Source: Holophagales bacterium
Lineage (GTDB): Bacteria > Acidobacteriota > Thermoanaerobaculia > Multivoradales > Multivoraceae
Direction of reading: 5' to 3'
DNA: 59,896 nucleotides
NCBI GenBank assembly: GCA_009843505.1
Contig: VYDI01000050.1
Location: 101 to 59,996, forward strand
The position numbers and the translations under genes were made by a program. Positions within the stretch are counted from its first letter, which is position 1, and every line of letters starts with the position of its first letter. The notes below the pieces were generated by a model. That model worked only from the letters and a program-made list of their open reading frames with translations, was not told the origin of the DNA and did not search any database. This document shows, in pieces, positions 8,076 to 16,822 of the stretch.

Positions 8076-9161
8076 ATGGCACGACGCACTCTCATCCTCA
8101 CCACCCTGCTCGCCTTCGCGGCCGGCGCCATCGTCGCGTCCGACGACATCCCCCGCCGGCACGACGGCAAGCCCGACCTCTCCGGCACCTACGACATCGC
8201 CACCCTGACGCCGCTGCAGCGGCCCCAGCAGTACGGCGACAACCTGACTCTGACGCCCGAACAGGCGCAGGCGATCGCCGACCACTGGCGACGGAACTTC
8301 GAGAAGGACTACGCGCCAAGCGACCCGAATCGCGAGGCGCCGCCGGAGGGCGGCACCGGCATCTACGCGCCCGAGTTCACGGGCGCCGCGGGCAAGGTCG
8401 GCGGCTACAACGCCTTCTACGTCGACATCGGCGACGGCAACTTCCAGCTCGATGGCGAGTACCGCACGTCGATCATCACGGAGCCCGCGAACGGCCGGAT
8501 GCCGGCGCTCACCGATGGCGCCAGGAAGCGGCTCGCCGAGTCCGCGCTCTTCCGCCACGAGAACACCGGCACGGCCTGGTGGATCGACCGCGAGTTCGGC
8601 CCGTACGACGACCCTGAGTTGCGCCCGCACGCCGAGCGCTGCCTGCTGGGCTTTGGCTCCACCGCCGGGCCGCCGGCGCTGCCCGTCATGTACAACAACA
8701 TGAAGCGGATCGTGCAGACGGATAGCCACCTGATGATCCTGGTCGAGATGAACCATGACGCGCGGATCATCCGCATCGATTCCGCCCACGACGACAACGT
8801 AGAGAGCTGGCTCGGCGAGTCGGTCGGCCGCTGGGAGGGCGACACCCTGGTGGTCACGACGAAGAACTTCGGCGACGACTACAGCTTCACCCAGGGCTCG
8901 AAGGAGATGGTGATCACCGAGCGGTTCAGTCGCATCGACGAGGACACCCTGCTCTACGGCTTCACCGTCGACGACCCGAACACCTGGACCGAGCCCTGGA
9001 GCGGTGAGTACCCGTGGCCGGCCAGCACCAACAAGGTCTTCGAGTACGCCTGCCACGAAGGCAACTACGCACTCGGCGGCATCCTCCGCGGCGCCCGCCT
9101 GCTCGAGGAGGAAGCCCTCGAAAGCGACGGCGCGTCCACCGGCGGCGGCGGTTCCGAGTAG
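8076..9161 (+). CDS. Secreted PDLSG/CHEGNY-family protein, copy A
   Basis: A 361-residue protein of unknown function with a signal peptide ending near residue 22. It belongs to a family with seven members in this window. Shared blocks are KPDLSG (about 32-37) followed by YDIATLTPLQRP, a GRWEGDTLVV block, an ITERFSRIDEDTL block and a C-terminal FEYACHEGNY (Cys326). No catalytic motif is recognisable. The conserved Cys-His-Glu in the last block could bind metal or a ligand; that is speculation. It is closest to copy C (17556-18710), sharing NREAPP and GGTGIYAPEFTGAAGKVGG. A GGAGG ribosome site precedes the ATG. Confidence 0.8.
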   Translation: MARRTLILTTLLAFAAGAIVASDDIPRRHDGKPDLSGTYDIATLTPLQRPQQYGDNLTLTPEQAQAIADHWRRNFEKDYAPSDPNREAPPEGGTGIYAPEFTGAAGKVGGYNAFYVDIGDGNFQLDGEYRTSIITEPANGRMPALTDGARKRLAESALFRHENTGTAWWIDREFGPYDDPELRPHAERCLLGFGSTAGPPALPVMYNNMKRIVQTDSHLMILVEMNHDARIIRIDSAHDDNVESWLGESVGRWEGDTLVVTTKNFGDDYSFTQGSKEMVITERFSRIDEDTLLYGFTVDDPNTWTEPWSGEYPWPASTNKVFEYACHEGNYALGGILRGARLLEEEALESDGASTGGGGSE

Positions 9162-9213
9162 ACACCACTGCCCGCTGCTATGGTCGGCGGCTCAACTCCC
9201 TGGAGGACAATCC

Positions 9214-9693
9214 ATGCGCCGCACGCTCTTCGTTCTGCTGATCGCTAGTCTGCTATCCGTGACTGCCGCCGCCGCCGACAACCACGGCCCCAGGGTCGAA
9301 GATCTGGCCTGGATGACCGGGACCTGGAGCGGCCCGGCGCTGGAAGAGAACTGGGCCATACCCAAGAACGGCTCGATGGTGGCCCGGGTCCGCGGCTTCT
9401 CGCCCGACGGCACGACCAACATGATCGAGTTGATCTCGATCGAGGAAGAAAACGACTCCCTGGTGCTGCGCCTCAAGCAGTGGGACCCCGGCATGAAGCC
9501 GCGCTACGACGGCTTCCTGGTGATGAAGGTCGTCGAGTCGAAGGACCGGATGATCAGCTTCGAGAACACGGGCGAAGGAGCGGCAGTTCTGGCCAAGCTC
9601 GCCTACAGCCGTCCTGCCGACGACAAGTTCGTCATCTCGATCGAGACGCCCACCGGCCAGTCGTTCGACATCACGCTCGACGCCGTCAAGTAG
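9214..9693 (+). CDS. Secreted DUF6265-like protein
   Basis: A 159-residue protein with a signal peptide (residues 1-20, ending TAAAA) and a compact beta-rich body containing LAWMTGTWSGP and a C-terminal PTGQSFDITLDAVK. The opening LAWMTGTW and the overall layout resemble the DUF6265 (lipocalin-like) family, whose function is unknown. The ATG at 9214 is supported by CTGGAGGA eight bases upstream; the longer open frame upstream lies inside copy A. It follows copy A by 52 bp and is probably co-transcribed. Confidence 0.75.
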   Translation: MRRTLFVLLIASLLSVTAAAADNHGPRVEDLAWMTGTWSGPALEENWAIPKNGSMVARVRGFSPDGTTNMIELISIEEENDSLVLRLKQWDPGMKPRYDGFLVMKVVESKDRMISFENTGEGAAVLAKLAYSRPADDKFVISIETPTGQSFDITLDAVK

Positions 9694-9738
9694 CCCCGGT
9701 CAGGTCCGTGGCGGCGAGCCGCTTGTGCGGTAGAAACC

Positions 9739-9789
9739 GGGTGCGCCGGCGTCCTCGCCGGCATCCTGCGCGAAGCGCCGGTCTCCTGG
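9739..9789 (+). repeat. Two-hairpin palindromic repeat, copy 1
   Basis: A copy of the dispersed element whose best form is GGGTGCGCCGGCG, TCC, CGCCGGCATCC, then a second stem GGCGC/GCGCC and CTGG. Here the second stem is altered (CTGCGCGAAGCGCC). It lies between the DUF6265-like and DUF2911 genes and overlaps the possible start of the latter. Confidence 0.75.
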
Positions 9790-10448
9790 GATTCGGCCAC
9801 GCCGCGCGCCTCGCAGTCGCAGCCTCCGTGCTCGCGGGTACCGAACTGTTGGCAGGCGGCGCCATCGCCACCGCCCAGGACCGGCCGGCCAGCCCGGCGG
9901 GCGCCGCCGCGACCCAGATCGGCGGCTACTTTGACCCTCGGTCCGGCTACGTCAACGGCGGCTGGATCGAAGTCAGGTACGGGCGGCCTCTGCGCCGTGG
10001 TCGCGACATCTTCGGACCGCCCGACTTCATCGCCTTCCTCAACGACGGCGCGCCTGTGTGGCGGGCGGGCGCGAACCTGACGACCCGGCTGATCACCGAG
10101 CTGCCGCTGGTCATCGACGAAACCCGCCTCGATCCGGGCGAGTACACGATGTTCATCCAGCTCGGCCCCGAGCAGTGGATCCTCATCATCTCCGAGTGGC
10201 CGGCACAGGAGCGCTACGACTACCACGACCGGACGGCGCTCTTCGGCGCCTACGGCTATACGCCGGACAGGGACGTGCTGCGCACCGACATGACGCTTCA
10301 GCCGCTGCCCATGTCCTTCGAGCAGTTGTCCTGGCAATTCCTCGACGTGACGCCGGAAGGCGGCCGTCTGGCGCTCTTCTGGGACCGCCAGATGGCGTCC
10401 GTGCCGTTCCAGGTGGCTTCGCCGGAAACAGGAGAAACCGATGACTGA
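9741..10448 (+). CDS. Secreted DUF2911 protein
   Basis: About 235 residues. From about 9900 on it matches the DUF2911 pattern: IEVRYGRPLRRGRDIFG, VWRAGANLTTRL, LDPGEYTMFIQLG, and a closing segment about a wood-sided beta domain. The function of DUF2911 is unknown. There is no ATG at the 5' end. In-frame GTG codons at 9741 and 9828 are the candidates. Only 9741 leaves a full signal peptide (hydrophobic run LAVAASVLAGTELLAGG ending ATAQ), but that start lies inside the palindromic repeat, so the signal peptide's positively charged region would be repeat-encoded. The stop overlaps the next gene (ATGACTGA). Confidence 0.7.
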   Translation: MRRRPRRHPARSAGLLGFGHAARLAVAASVLAGTELLAGGAIATAQDRPASPAGAAATQIGGYFDPRSGYVNGGWIEVRYGRPLRRGRDIFGPPDFIAFLNDGAPVWRAGANLTTRLITELPLVIDETRLDPGEYTMFIQLGPEQWILIISEWPAQERYDYHDRTALFGAYGYTPDRDVLRTDMTLQPLPMSFEQLSWQFLDVTPEGGRLALFWDRQMASVPFQVASPETGETDD

Positions 10449-10884
10449 GTCCGAAACGGCCGCCGACAGAATGCGCGGCCAGTGCCTCTGCGGCGCGATC
10501 CGCTTCGAGGTCGACGTGCCCGAGCGCACCTACAGCGTCTGTCACTGCGGCCTGTGCCGCCGCTGGTCCGGCGGCCCGCTGATGTCCGTCCACTGTCCCG
10601 AACCCAACACGGAGTGGCTGAACGACGACGGCCTGACCTGGTACCAGGGTACACCCTGGGCCCAGCGCGGCTTCTGCTCAAGGTGCGGATCGAGCCTCTT
10701 CTGGCGGCTCGCCCACGAGCCGGAGGGCATGCTGATCGTCAGCGTCGATGCCCTCGACGACGCAGTCGGCTTCCAGCTCGACCGTCACATCTACAGCGAC
10801 GCCAGGCCCGACCGCTACGACTTCGCCGACGACCGCCCGCGAGTGACGGAGGCGGAGCTGATGAAGGAGCTGGGGCTCGGGTAG
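10441..10884 (+). CDS. GFA/CENP-V family zinc protein
   Basis: A 147-residue member of the glutathione-dependent formaldehyde-activating enzyme-like fold. The cysteine pattern is complete: Cys15-x-Cys17, Cys34-x-Cys36-x2-Cys39 and Cys79-x2-Cys82, which bind one structural and one catalytic zinc in characterised members. No signal peptide. It overlaps DUF2911 by 8 bp and is convergent with copy B, with only 9 bp between stops. Many proteins of this family have no proven activity, so formaldehyde chemistry is only a possibility, though formaldehyde is a product of sarcosine oxidation nearby. Confidence 0.88.
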   Translation: MTESETAADRMRGQCLCGAIRFEVDVPERTYSVCHCGLCRRWSGGPLMSVHCPEPNTEWLNDDGLTWYQGTPWAQRGFCSRCGSSLFWRLAHEPEGMLIVSVDALDDAVGFQLDRHIYSDARPDRYDFADDRPRVTEAELMKELGLG

Positions 10885-10893
10885 CTAACGCGC

Positions 10894-12027
10894 CTACTCA
10901 CCGCCGCCCGTTCCGGCGGCGGCCGCCAGCGCTTCGGATTCAAGCAGCCGCGCGCCGCGCATGATGTTGCCCATCGCGTAGTTGCCTTCGTGGCAGGCGT
11001 ACTCGTAGACCTTGTCCGTGGTCGCCGGCCAGACGTAGTCGCCCTGCCAGGGCTGGGCCCAGGTCGACGGGTCATCGACGGTGAACTCGTAGTGGAGGGT
11101 GTCCGCGTCGAGCCGGGTGAAGCGCTCCGTGACGTGCAGGTCGCGCGAAGCCGAACTCAGGCCCGGCCGGTCGCCGAAGTTCTTCGTGCTGACGACCATG
11201 GTGTCGCCTTCCCACCAGCCGATCGAGTCGCCCAGCCACTTGCGGACGCCGGGGTCGTCGTGCTCGGAGTTCAGACGGACGACCCGGGCGTCGTGGTTCA
11301 TCTCGACCAGGATCATCACGTGGGTGTCGGTCTGCACGATCCGCTTGTGGTTGTTGTAGAGCGCCGGCAGCATCGGCGGTCCCTGGGTCGAGCCGAAACC
11401 CATGATGCAGCGCTCGGCGTGAGGCCGCTGCTCGATGTCGTCGTACGGCCCAGGCGCGTCGGCGCCTCCTTCCTGGATCCACCAGGCGACGCCCTTGTTG
11501 GCCCGGAACGGCGTCAGAGCCCGCCGGGCGGCGCGGCGCTCCCTGGCGGCGTCCGTGATCGGCGGCATCCGGCCGTTCGCCGGTTCCGAGATGATCGAAG
11601 TCCGGTAGGCGCCGTCGATCGACACGGCGCTCGAGCCGCGGTCGATCCAGAACGCGTTGTAGCCGCCGACGTTGCCGGCGCCCAGGTTCTCGCGCTGGGA
11701 GTCGTCGAAGCCGACCGGGGCCGCGCCCGTGTCGGACGGAGCGGCGCGGTTCGGGTCGCTCTTCTCGTTGGCCCTGGCCAGCAGCGCCTGCTCTTCCTCC
11801 TCGATCGCGTTCGCCTCCTCGGCGGTCAGGAACAGGTTGTCGCCGTACCGCGCGGGCCGCTGAAGCGGCGTCAGGGTGGCGATGTTGTAGAAGCCCGAGA
11901 GATCGGGCTTGCCGTCCGCCATGCGGGGAGTGTCGTCTTCGGCGGCGACCGCCGGGAGCGCGATCAGGGCCGCGAGGCCCAGGGTGAGCACGGAGCGAGA
12001 AAGCACTCCCGAGATCGTGTGGTTCAT
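10894..12027 (-). CDS. Secreted PDLSG/CHEGNY-family protein, copy B
   Basis: A 377-residue paralogue with signal peptide (to about residue 28, LPAVAAE). It keeps KPDLSGFYNIATLTPLQRP, WEGDTMVVSTKNFG, VTERFTRLDADTL and YEYACHEGNYAMGNIMRGARLLE. The start at 12027 is fixed by a GGAGGA site five bases upstream; an ATG at 12069 would add 14 residues with no role. It is divergent from the PQQ dehydrogenase. Function unknown. Confidence 0.8.
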   Translation of the reverse strand: MNHTISGVLSRSVLTLGLAALIALPAVAAEDDTPRMADGKPDLSGFYNIATLTPLQRPARYGDNLFLTAEEANAIEEEEQALLARANEKSDPNRAAPSDTGAAPVGFDDSQRENLGAGNVGGYNAFWIDRGSSAVSIDGAYRTSIISEPANGRMPPITDAARERRAARRALTPFRANKGVAWWIQEGGADAPGPYDDIEQRPHAERCIMGFGSTQGPPMLPALYNNHKRIVQTDTHVMILVEMNHDARVVRLNSEHDDPGVRKWLGDSIGWWEGDTMVVSTKNFGDRPGLSSASRDLHVTERFTRLDADTLHYEFTVDDPSTWAQPWQGDYVWPATTDKVYEYACHEGNYAMGNIMRGARLLESEALAAAAGTGGGE

Positions 12028-12150
12028 CGGTCCTCCTCCGACTGTCTGGGCTGGCGATGCGTCAAACATCGTACCAGCGGCATCCCGCTATGCTCCGCCC
12101 CGACCACGGACAAGGCAGGTACCCGTCTGCCAACGATCAGGGAGCGTGAC

Positions 12151-14385
12151 ATGAGTTCGAACCGTGTACCGGGCGGTGTGCGACTGGCCAGCGTGGTAAC
12201 GACCGCCGTACTTCAGGCGTTACTGGCACTGGGCTCCGTACACGGTCAGTCCGGCCCCCTGATCGAACCGGTCACCGACGCCGAACTGGCCGCCACGCCG
12301 GACGGGGACTGGTTGAGCTTCCGCGGCAACCTGTCCGCCTGGGCGTTCAGTGCGCTCGACGCGGTGAACACCGAAACCGTCGGCCAACTCGACTTCGCCT
12401 GGGCGGCGCCCATGGAAGACGGCCCCAACGAGGCGACGCCGCTCGTGCGCGGCGGCATCGTCTACCTGCCGCAGACGGGAGACGTGATCCACGCCCTCGA
12501 CGCGCGCACCGGCGACCTGATCTGGGAGTACCGCCGCGAGCACAACTACCTCGACCCGGAAGGGGCGGACCCCGCACGGCGCTTCGGGCAGGGTCTGGGC
12601 CGGATCACGCGCAACATCGCGATCTGGCAGGACGGCCTGTTCGTCGCCACGATGGACGCCTTCATCATCCGCCTGGACGCAAACACTGGCGAGCTCGTGT
12701 GGGAAACCCGGGTCGGCGACAGCCGCATCGCCCATTCCTCCGGCCCGATCATCGCCGACGGCAAGGTGATCAGCGGGCGCTCCTGCAACATGTCCGTCGC
12801 CGGCGGCTGTTACCTCACGGCGCACGACGCGGAGGACGGCCGGGAGCTGTGGCGCTTCCACACGATCCCCCGGCCCGGTGAACCCGGCGACGAAACCTGG
12901 GGCGGCCTGCCGCTCGAGCGCCGGTTCCACGTCGGCGCCTGGCACGTCGGCTCGTACGACCCGGACCTCGGACTCGTCTACTGGGGCACGTCGGTGCCCG
13001 CGCCGTCGCCGGAGGTCCTGCGCGGCAGCGGCGCCGGGTCGCTCCTCTACTCGAACAGCACCCTCGCGCTCCGCGCCGACACCGGCGAGCTCGCCTGGTA
13101 CTTCCAGCACCTGCCGCGGGACAACTGGGACCTCGACCACCCCTTCGAGCGCATCCTCGTCGACCTGGAGATGGAGCCGGACGACGAGGCCGCCTGGTCC
13201 ATCAATCCCACCCTCGAACGCGGCGCCCGGCGGAGGGTGATGACCGGCTTCCCCGGCAAGACCGCCATCTTCTGGACCCTCGACCGGGAGACCGGCGAGT
13301 TCCTGTGGGCGCGGGAGACCGTCTTCCAGAACGTGATCACCCACATCGACCCGCACACCGGCACGGTCACGGTCAACGAGGAGGTCATCCCCAAGGCCCG
13401 GGACGAGGAGTACGGCGTCGTCTGCCCGGCGGCGAGCGGCGGCAAGGACTGGCCGACCGCGGCCTACAGCCCGGTGACCGAGGCCGTCTACGCGCCGCTC
13501 CAGGACGTCTGCATGTCGCCGACCATCACCGGCACCGGCGAGGGGCCGCCTCAGGGCTACGGCATCGCCTTCAACATGCGGTTGGCGCCGAACAAGACGA
13601 CGGTCGGGCGCCTGGACGCCGTTTCCGCACGCACGGCCAGGTCCCTGTGGCGCTTCGAGGAGCCGGCCGGCGTCATGTCCGTGCTGACGACGGGCGGCGG
13701 CCTCGTCTTCGCCGGGAACACGAACCGGCGCTTCCGGGCTTTCGACGCGAAGACCGGCGACATCCTCTGGGAGACGGTGCTCGGCGGACCGGTCAGCGGC
13801 TTCCCGGTCAGCTTCGCGGTGGACGGCGAGCAGTACGTCGCGGTGAGCGCGGGCGGCGGCGACCTGTTGAGCGGCCTCTTCAACCGCCTCGGGAACCTGA
13901 ACGCACGCTCAGGCGCGAACCTGCTCTACGCCTTCAAGCTGTCCGACACCGCCGGGCGCGGTCCGATCGAGCAGCCGACCGTCACAGCGGCAGTCACCGA
14001 ACCGCCGCCGGTGGTCATGATCGACGCTCCCCTGCTCGAGGCGTCGGCGCCCTGCGCCACGTTCTCGGTGGAGCAGGCCGAGCGCGGCGCCGTTCTCTAC
14101 CAGAAAGAGTGTGCCGAGTGCCATGGACCGACGCTGCGGGGCGGCACCCAGGGCGCGGCGCTCGCCGGCCGCAGCTTCACGAGCTACTGGCAGAACCGCG
14201 CCGCCAGCGGGCTCTACCGGTCGATCCGCGAGACGATGCCGCAGGGCCGGGAGGGGACGATCGGCCCGGCGGCATCCGCAGACCTGGTGGCCTTCCTCCT
14301 GAGCGAGAACGGCGCCGAGGCCACCGGCGAGCTCGGCTCCGACGTCGACACGCTAGACGGCCAGCGCACCTGCTTCCGGCAGTAG
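12151..14385 (+). CDS. Secreted PQQ-dependent dehydrogenase with fused cytochrome c
   Basis: A 744-residue quinohaemoprotein. After a signal peptide (to about residue 32, SVHGQ) comes a PQQ beta-propeller with repeated WxxxRxxGE-type blades (ALDARTGDLIWEYR, LDANTGELVWETR, AFDAKTGDILWET) and the DNWDLDHP segment that in alcohol dehydrogenases holds the catalytic Asp. The C-terminus has one haem site, Cys654-Ala-Glu-Cys657-His658, with PQGREG supplying a likely Met-free distal region. It would oxidise an alcohol or similar substrate in the periplasm and pass electrons to a cytochrome. No PQQ synthesis genes are in the window. The last 33 bp overlap the convergent ZIP gene. Confidence 0.85.
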   Translation: MSSNRVPGGVRLASVVTTAVLQALLALGSVHGQSGPLIEPVTDAELAATPDGDWLSFRGNLSAWAFSALDAVNTETVGQLDFAWAAPMEDGPNEATPLVRGGIVYLPQTGDVIHALDARTGDLIWEYRREHNYLDPEGADPARRFGQGLGRITRNIAIWQDGLFVATMDAFIIRLDANTGELVWETRVGDSRIAHSSGPIIADGKVISGRSCNMSVAGGCYLTAHDAEDGRELWRFHTIPRPGEPGDETWGGLPLERRFHVGAWHVGSYDPDLGLVYWGTSVPAPSPEVLRGSGAGSLLYSNSTLALRADTGELAWYFQHLPRDNWDLDHPFERILVDLEMEPDDEAAWSINPTLERGARRRVMTGFPGKTAIFWTLDRETGEFLWARETVFQNVITHIDPHTGTVTVNEEVIPKARDEEYGVVCPAASGGKDWPTAAYSPVTEAVYAPLQDVCMSPTITGTGEGPPQGYGIAFNMRLAPNKTTVGRLDAVSARTARSLWRFEEPAGVMSVLTTGGGLVFAGNTNRRFRAFDAKTGDILWETVLGGPVSGFPVSFAVDGEQYVAVSAGGGDLLSGLFNRLGNLNARSGANLLYAFKLSDTAGRGPIEQPTVTAAVTEPPPVVMIDAPLLEASAPCATFSVEQAERGAVLYQKECAECHGPTLRGGTQGAALAGRSFTSYWQNRAASGLYRSIRETMPQGREGTIGPAASADLVAFLLSENGAEATGELGSDVDTLDGQRTCFRQ

Positions 14386-15483
14386 CCCGACTCTCCCGGG
14401 CGGCCCGAGCACCGACGCGTGGTCCTCGTGATCATGGTCGTCATGATCCTCGTGGTCCTCGCCCGCCTCGTCGTGATCGTCGCCGCCGCCGCCAGCGTCG
14501 CCTTCCTCTTGGCCGCCAGCGTTACCGTCCTCGTGATCATGATCGTCATGCCCGGCATCCTCGTCATGAGCATGATCGTCGTGCTCCACCTGCTCCTCGT
14601 GAGCGTGACCGTCGTCACCGTGCGAGTGGCCGAGGTGGGAGTGCTGATGCCAGAGGCCCATCACCGCCATCGTTCCAATGCCGATCATCACCAGCGCGAA
14701 CTTGAGCGCCCGGTCGCGGTCCTGCTCGGGCATCGGAACGTCGTCTTCGCCCATCAGGGAGCTCCGGACGTACTGGGCGATCCGGTCCCGCTCCCTCGAC
14801 ATCTCCGCGTCCAGCACGTCCATCACCGCCACATAGATGAACGTGCCGGCGGCGACCGCGTTGAAGCTCCCCTCGAAGATCAGGGCCGTTCTCCCCTCGA
14901 ACACCTGTCCCGCCACAGTGCCGAACACGATCCCGAGCGGCGTCATGACCGAGAAGAGCCAGAGCGTCTGCCACAGCTTCCGGTTGCCCGCGGAGTGGGC
15001 GGTCACGATCAGCGCGAACGCCGCCGATCCCTTGTGGAACAGGATGCCCAGCATGACGACGAGCGCGGCCGCGGCTTCCGGCTGAAGCCCTAGAGCCATC
15101 CCGGCGATGATCGAGTGCACGGACAGCACGATGAGCAGGACGAAGGCGTAGAAGGGCGGCCTCGTCCGCTCGTCTTCCCGGCCCAGCATCGAGTTGCGGC
15201 TCTCGAGGAAGACCCGGTCGACCAACAGCAGCAGACCGACTCCAAGCGCCGCGAGCAGGGGCGCCAGGGGATAGTCGACCAGTTTCCGTAGCGCTTCATC
15301 GGCCTCGGGCAGCAGGTGGACGAACCCGACACCGAGGAAGATCCCCCCTGCCAGCGCGTTGCCCAGGGAGAGGTAGCGCCGGCTGGCCTGCTGCCTGGCG
15401 ACGAGGATGGGGATCATGCCGCCGACGATGGCGATCCCGAAGATCGACAGGCCGGCGACGATCTTGATGGCAAGCGGGGACAT
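14353..15483 (-). CDS. ZIP-family metal transporter with long His/Asp-rich tail
   Basis: A 376-residue membrane protein with about eight hydrophobic helices. ZIP metal-site helices are recognisable: HSIIAGMALG (His123) and FHKGSAAFAL (His150), where the usual HE pair is HK. After the last helix (about residue 278) comes a tail of roughly 80 residues packed with His, Asp and Glu (HQHSHLGHSHGDDGHAH, then HDDHAHDED and DHEDHDDHDHED runs). ZIP proteins take up zinc, iron or other divalent metals; the tail probably buffers or senses metal. It starts one base inside the GST stop (TGATG), so the two are co-translated. The tail composition matches that of the TonB receptors at 41420 and 47384. Confidence 0.88.
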   Translation of the reverse strand: MSPLAIKIVAGLSIFGIAIVGGMIPILVARQQASRRYLSLGNALAGGIFLGVGFVHLLPEADEALRKLVDYPLAPLLAALGVGLLLLVDRVFLESRNSMLGREDERTRPPFYAFVLLIVLSVHSIIAGMALGLQPEAAAALVVMLGILFHKGSAAFALIVTAHSAGNRKLWQTLWLFSVMTPLGIVFGTVAGQVFEGRTALIFEGSFNAVAAGTFIYVAVMDVLDAEMSRERDRIAQYVRSSLMGEDDVPMPEQDRDRALKFALVMIGIGTMAVMGLWHQHSHLGHSHGDDGHAHEEQVEHDDHAHDEDAGHDDHDHEDGNAGGQEEGDAGGGGDDHDEAGEDHEDHDDHDHEDHASVLGPPGRVGLLPEAGALAV

Positions 15484-16175
15484 CAGACGTCGCCCTGAAG
15501 CGACGGCGGCAGCAACTCGGGCCGGGTGAAGAAGTTCGCCTGCGCCGCCCGGACGTAGGCGGGGCGCAGGTTCAGACGATCGCGATAGGCCGCCAGCCGC
15601 TCACCGATCGGCTCACCGTAGGCAACCGCCCAGTCCAGGCAACTGCAAAGGAGGATGTCGACGCCCGTGAACCGGTCGCCGAGCAGGAACTCCCGCCCGT
15701 CAGCGAACTCAAGTTCCGCCACCGCCGACTGCCTGGCGAAGCCCTCGCTCGCGGTCTGGATCGCCGCCGGAGCCTCGCCGTAGAGGTAAGCGAGGTCGCG
15801 GTGCTTGCGGATCACGTAGAGCGTGTGGGCGTCGAGCTCCATCATCACGAAGAACGCCCACTGGTCGTACCGCGCACGCTCCTCCGTTCCCGCGGCCGGC
15901 ATCAGGCCGAACGGCTCGCCGTAGGTCACGGCCAGGTAGTTCACGATCGCCGCGCTCTCGGCGAGCGTCAGCTCTGCGTCCTGCAGCAACGGGATCTTCT
16001 GACGCGGATTGAGCTTCGTGAACTCCTCCGTTTGGGTCTCGCCCGTCCGTGGACCGATCGGCCGGTGCTCGTAGTCGAGCCCCAGTTCGTTGAGTGCCCA
16101 GTGAGCGCGCAGCGTCCGCGACGTGCTGCAGCCCCAGAGCACCAGCGGTGGGACGTTGCTTCGCTCGTCTGCCAT
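15483..16175 (-). CDS. Glutathione S-transferase family protein
   Basis: A 230-residue protein with an N-terminal thioredoxin-like domain (LVLWGCSTSRTLRAHWALNELGLDYEH, then NPRQKIPLLQDAELTLAESAAIVNYL, containing the cis-Pro and the ES glutathione-binding pair) and a helical C-terminal domain. Cytoplasmic. The ATG at 16175 is preferred to one four codons upstream. It heads a two-gene unit with the ZIP transporter. The substrate is not predictable. Confidence 0.88.
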   Translation of the reverse strand: MADERSNVPPLVLWGCSTSRTLRAHWALNELGLDYEHRPIGPRTGETQTEEFTKLNPRQKIPLLQDAELTLAESAAIVNYLAVTYGEPFGLMPAAGTEERARYDQWAFFVMMELDAHTLYVIRKHRDLAYLYGEAPAAIQTASEGFARQSAVAELEFADGREFLLGDRFTGVDILLCSCLDWAVAYGEPIGERLAAYRDRLNLRPAYVRAAQANFFTRPELLPPSLQGDV

Positions 16176-16217
16176 CGCGCACGGCAAGAATGTCAGAAAC
16201 GCGGGGGCCCTGGGTGT

Positions 16218-16229
16218 GATATCGATATC
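16218..16229. promoter_or_regulatory. Perfect palindrome upstream of the toxin-antitoxin operon
   Basis: GATATCGATATC is a 12-bp perfect palindrome 30 bp before the RHH-MNT start. It is AT-rich against a GC-rich background. It is a plausible operator or lies in the core promoter; autoregulation by the RHH domain would be typical. Confidence 0.45.
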
Positions 16230-16248
16230 TCGTTCTTGGTGATACTAT

Positions 16249-16265
16249 TCGTCATCGGATGACGA
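16249..16265. promoter_or_regulatory. Palindromic operator candidate overlapping the start codon
   Basis: TCGTCATC-G-GATGACGA is a perfect 8+8 inverted repeat around one central base, and the ATG of the RHH-MNT gene (16259) is inside the right arm. Binding here by the encoded ribbon-helix-helix domain would block expression directly. Confidence 0.5.
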
Positions 16266-16822
16266 CATCTACCCCCACAGCGACAAAATCCGGCCGATTC
16301 CTCGTACGAATGCCGCCCTCGCTGCACGCGGCGCTCGACGGAGCGGCACGGGCGGCCGGCGTGTCTCTAAACGAGTACTGCGTTCGCCGTCTCGCGTCGG
16401 CAGGGACCGCCGAGGGCGGCGCCGTCACGCTTCTTTCCCGCGCTTCATCCGTCGCCGGCAACAGCTTGAAGGCCGTACTCCTCCACGGCTCGTGGGCCCG
16501 TGGCGAGGCCACCGCGGCGTCCGACGTCGACGCGCTCGTCGTCGTCGACCGAAGCGTCGAACTCGACCGCGCGCTGTACCGTCTCTGGGACGCCGAACCA
16601 ATTGCGTGGCACGGGCGGCCGATCGACGCGCACTTCGTCCACCTGCCCGAGGAAGAGACTTTCAGCGGCCTCTGGGCAGAAGCGGCCATCGACGGCCAGG
16701 TGCTCTTCGACCGCGACGGTTCGGTCTCCGAGCATCTCCACCGCGTGCGCCGGGCGATAGCGGAAGGTCGGCTCGTGCGGCGGGTCGCCCAAGGCCAGCC
16801 CTACTGGACCGAGGCCACCTGA
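16259..16822 (+). CDS. RHH DNA-binding domain fused to MNT nucleotidyltransferase (antitoxin)
   Basis: A 187-residue protein. Residues 12-48 (RFLVRMPPSLHAALDGAARA, then SLNEYCVRRL) form a HicB/Arc-type ribbon-helix-helix DNA-binding segment. Residues 70-130 form a minimal nucleotidyltransferase with Gly77-Ser78, Asp89, Asp91 and probably Asp123, an intact metal and NTP site. MNT antitoxins inactivate HEPN toxins by adding AMP residues. Here the DNA-binding part, usually absent from MNT proteins, is fused in front. The stop overlaps the HEPN start (TGATG). Confidence 0.85.
   Translation: MTTSTPTATKSGRFLVRMPPSLHAALDGAARAAGVSLNEYCVRRLASAGTAEGGAVTLLSRASSVAGNSLKAVLLHGSWARGEATAASDVDALVVVDRSVELDRALYRLWDAEPIAWHGRPIDAHFVHLPEEETFSGLWAEAAIDGQVLFDRDGSVSEHLHRVRRAIAEGRLVRRVAQGQPYWTEAT

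Noticed and set aside
8076..9161. Naming the PDLSG/CHEGNY copies as a known enzyme.
   Set aside because: No catalytic motif or fold could be recognised by eye, so no function is assigned.
10990..12150. Long plus-strand frame in front of the PQQ dehydrogenase.
   Set aside because: It is antisense to copy B, which has recognisable blocks; the dehydrogenase signal peptide starts at 12151 with a GGAG site.
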